Assembly (NCBI GenBank): GCA_022819585.1
Contig: JAJEGY010000019.1
Span: forward strand, 1-64,000
Reading direction: 5' to 3'
Origin: Dehalococcoidia bacterium
Lineage (GTDB): Bacteria; Chloroflexota; Dehalococcoidia; Lucifugimonadales; Lucifugimonadaceae
Length of the DNA: 64,000 bases
Part shown: positions 61,995 through 64,000 of the stretch, piece after piece
Layout: the number at the start of each line of letters is the position of its first letter
Position numbering within the stretch: the first letter of the stretch is position 1
Notes under the pieces: model-generated
The model's database searches: none
What the model was told of the DNA's origin: nothing
What the model saw: only the letters and a program-made list of their open reading frames with translations
Program-made: the position numbers and the translations under genes

Positions 61995-63194
61995 ATGAAA
62001 ATAACCAACATCCGCCTACGCCACCTCACCGGACACATGGAGGTCGACGGCCCCTTCTTCGAGGACCGCCTCCTCCAGCCCACAGACATCTACGAAGAGT
62101 TCCGCGAGAATCGCAGCCAAATCGGCAACCGCGGTACACAAGTTGACGACAAAGTCTTCAAAGTCGAGCAAACATTCGTTCAGATCGATACCGACGAAGG
62201 CGTCAGCGGCATCTCGTCTGCCGGTTTCAGCGGCACCAACTGGCACGTCTGGCAGTTGAAAGACCTTCTCATCGGACGCGATCCCCTCGCCACCGAGTTC
62301 CTCTGGGACATCATGCACCGCACCTCAGTCCACGGACGTCAAGGCGAACCCATGATGGCGATCTCCGCACTTGACATCGCCCTCTGGGACCTCAAAGGCA
62401 AGTGGCTAGGTCAACCCGTCTACATGCTCATCGGCGGCCCATGCCGAAAATCTATGCCCGCCTACGCATCTATGCTCGGTCACAACGTCACCGACATGGG
62501 CTTAGTCCGCGAGCGCGCAACGATGGCCAAAGAGCGGGGCTTCACCGCCCAAAAATGGTTCTTCCGACACGGTCCGATGTCCGGACACGAAGGGCTCATG
62601 AAAAACGTCGAGATGGTCAAAACGCTCCGCGAGACCGTCGGCCCAGAAATCGACATCATGCTCGACTGCTGGCAATCGATGGACGTCAACTACGTCGTCA
62701 AACTCGCCTCCTACATCGAGGAGTACCAACCCCGATGGATCGAAGAGGTCGCCATGCCCGATCGCATCGACTCCTACCGTAAGATCCGCGAAAAGATCAA
62801 CATCCCCGTCTCCGGAGCCGAGCACGAGTACACCCGATGGGGCTTCAAACGCTTCCTAGACGCCGAGGCGCTCGACATCATCCAACCCGATCTCAACTGG
62901 GCAGGCGGCCTATCCGAAACGCTCAAAATCTCCGCGATGGCCACAGCCTACGACATCATCACCATCGCCCACCAAGGCGTCACCCCCGTCGGCATGGCAT
63001 GGTCCGCATCCCAGTCACCCATCCACACCCCATATGTCGAGATGCTCCTAAAACACGCCGCACTCGCCTACCACTTCGACAAAAACAACGGACCCATCCT
63101 CAACAACGGCAACCTCACCGTCTCCGACGAACCCGGTTTCGGCTATGTCATCGACCAAGACAAAGTCGAAGAAGAACGCGAAATCACGTTCTAA
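61995..63194 (+). CDS. Enolase superfamily sugar-acid dehydratase
   Basis: A 399-residue mandelate racemase-type protein, third of the set. The N-terminal cap has unusual insertions (FFEDRLLQPTDIYEEF and QVDDKVFKVE). The barrel has IDIMLDCWQS (metal Asp), WIEEVAMPD (metal Glu), VSGAEHEY (metal Glu, catalytic His) and TIAHQGVTPVGMA. These ligands fit an acid-sugar dehydratase; the substrate is unknown. I take ATG 61995 (MKITNIRLRH), the family start, although no Shine-Dalgarno is seen. It is back to back with the vapBC operon. Confidence 0.87.
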   Translation: MKITNIRLRHLTGHMEVDGPFFEDRLLQPTDIYEEFRENRSQIGNRGTQVDDKVFKVEQTFVQIDTDEGVSGISSAGFSGTNWHVWQLKDLLIGRDPLATEFLWDIMHRTSVHGRQGEPMMAISALDIALWDLKGKWLGQPVYMLIGGPCRKSMPAYASMLGHNVTDMGLVRERATMAKERGFTAQKWFFRHGPMSGHEGLMKNVEMVKTLRETVGPEIDIMLDCWQSMDVNYVVKLASYIEEYQPRWIEEVAMPDRIDSYRKIREKINIPVSGAEHEYTRWGFKRFLDAEALDIIQPDLNWAGGLSETLKISAMATAYDIITIAHQGVTPVGMAWSASQSPIHTPYVEMLLKHAALAYHFDKNNGPILNNGNLTVSDEPGFGYVIDQDKVEEEREITF

Positions 63195-63195
63195 T

Positions 63196-63999
63196 TCAAC
63201 CAACAGTAGCCAATGTAGAGCCAGTCTGCGCCCCCGCATAAACTGGCTCCCACCCAACATCCCGATGCCCGAAATCGAATCCGCCAGGGTGCAGGACTTC
63301 GGCGAGGATTTCTAAGGTTTCAACCAATCGCGGCCCGGGGCGATTGAAATACTGATTCCCATCGGCAACAAACACCCTTCCATTCTCAACCGCCGATAGC
63401 GAAGCCCAACCAGTCTTCGCCTCAAGGATCGGCACGTCCTCACGCGTCCGCTCGATATCAAACCCACAAGGAGCGATAACGATCACATCAGGATCGTGCT
63501 CGCGCAACTCCTCATACCGCAACCAAGGCGAATGCAACCCCGCCTTGCCAAACAAAGACCGACCACCCGCCATCTCCACCAACGTCGGCATCCAATTCCC
63601 TCCCGCCATCAACGGATCCACCCACTCAATCAACGCCACAGAGGGAATGTCACTCAATCCCTCAGTCTTCTCAACGATCGCATTCATCCTCCGCTTCGAG
63701 TCAGCAACCAAGGCTTCGCCCCGTTCCCGCGCCCCCAATGAGTCGGCCACTCGCATGATGTCGCCCCAAACATCATCAAGCGCATTCGGTTGCAGAGAAA
63801 CAATCGCCGGCTGAAACCCCACTATCTTGGCAACCGCCGCTTCAACATCCCTCAGACTCACCGCACAAACCTCGCACTGCGTCTGCGTAACGATATGCGT
63901 CGGATCCAACTCGCGCAGCACCTCCAGCTTCACGTCATAAACGCCCAAAGCGCCATAAGCAGCATCCATCGCATCGGAACCCCGCAACACATCCTTCAC
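63196..63999 (-). CDS. ABC transporter substrate-binding protein (BtuF-like), partial
   Basis: A metal- or cobalamin-type periplasmic-binding fold, cut at the right edge of the window. The visible part shows LREL DPTHIVTQTQCEVC (the usual DLVI...C segment after the first lobe), VSLQPNALDDVWGDI, a linking helix, VDPLMAGGNWMPTLVEMAGG, HDPDVIVIAPCGFDIE and GRVFVADGNQYFNRPGPRLVETLEIL at the end, typical of BtuF/FhuD-like proteins. The N-terminal signal is outside the window. It converges with the enolase-superfamily gene. Confidence 0.8.
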   Translation of the reverse strand: MKDVLRGSDAMDAAYGALGVYDVKLEVLRELDPTHIVTQTQCEVCAVSLRDVEAAVAKIVGFQPAIVSLQPNALDDVWGDIMRVADSLGARERGEALVADSKRRMNAIVEKTEGLSDIPSVALIEWVDPLMAGGNWMPTLVEMAGGRSLFGKAGLHSPWLRYEELREHDPDVIVIAPCGFDIERTREDVPILEAKTGWASLSAVENGRVFVADGNQYFNRPGPRLVETLEILAEVLHPGGFDFGHRDVGWEPVYAGAQTGSTLATVG

Positions 64000-64000
64000 C

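Overview
The window looks like a chromosomal segment of an uncultured Chloroflexota bacterium, most likely in or near Dehalococcoidia / SAR202. This placement is inferred from gene content. The window carries three mandelate-racemase-type enolase-superfamily enzymes. It also has a UxuA-like dehydratase, a sulfatase, an HpaI-type aldolase, several NAD-dependent epimerases and lipoproteins whose stalks are built from Val/Glu repeats (TVVVEKEV-type). Ribonuclease Y, an AG-cleaved LexA and a twin-arginine pathway are present. I saw no outer-membrane assembly genes, phage, CRISPR array or intact insertion sequence.

Layout. 1-0.6 kb: an unidentified structured RNA on the minus strand, read from a consensus-like promoter, with its two ends paired by a long helix. 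0.6-2.3 kb: a decayed aspartic-protease fragment, an orphan membrane protein and a mosaic of palindromic repeats. 2.3-10.1 kb: a DUF3604 protein, an HpaI aldolase, HicAB, and an Rrf2 / moeB / cysM / amidase cluster. 10.4-26.4 kb: housekeeping genes (rplY, rny, plsY, orn, a divergent dnaA, fmt, tRNA-Gly) interleaved with catabolic enzymes. 26.4-31.6 kb: an orphan DNA methyltransferase whose start codon lies in a perfect hairpin, then two surface lipoproteins (VWA, and DUF4349 with PKD). 31.7-38.2 kb: an epimerase, a voltage-gated cation channel with a TLEGW filter, a sulfatase, a UxuA-like dehydratase, an enolase-superfamily protein and nth. 38.3-59.6 kb: mainly core genes (polyprenyl synthase, metG, rsmI, lipA, rlmD, maf-tatB-tatC with tatA facing them, lexA, leuS, proBA, mfd). 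59.9-64 kb: two VapBC modules on either side of a phosphoribosyltransferase, a third enolase-superfamily enzyme and the cut end of a metal/cobalamin-type binding protein.

The catabolic genes (sugar-acid dehydratases, aldolase, 2-hydroxyacid dehydrogenase, sulfatase, amidohydrolases) fit a heterotroph that attacks oxidised or sulfated organic matter. Four toxin-antitoxin modules, palindromic repeats and the short low-GC island at the left end are the accessory parts. Several genes have a -10 box only 6-7 bases before the start codon, so leaderless transcripts are probably common. The plus strand is G-rich on the left and C-rich on the right regardless of gene direction, which may mark a replichore boundary.
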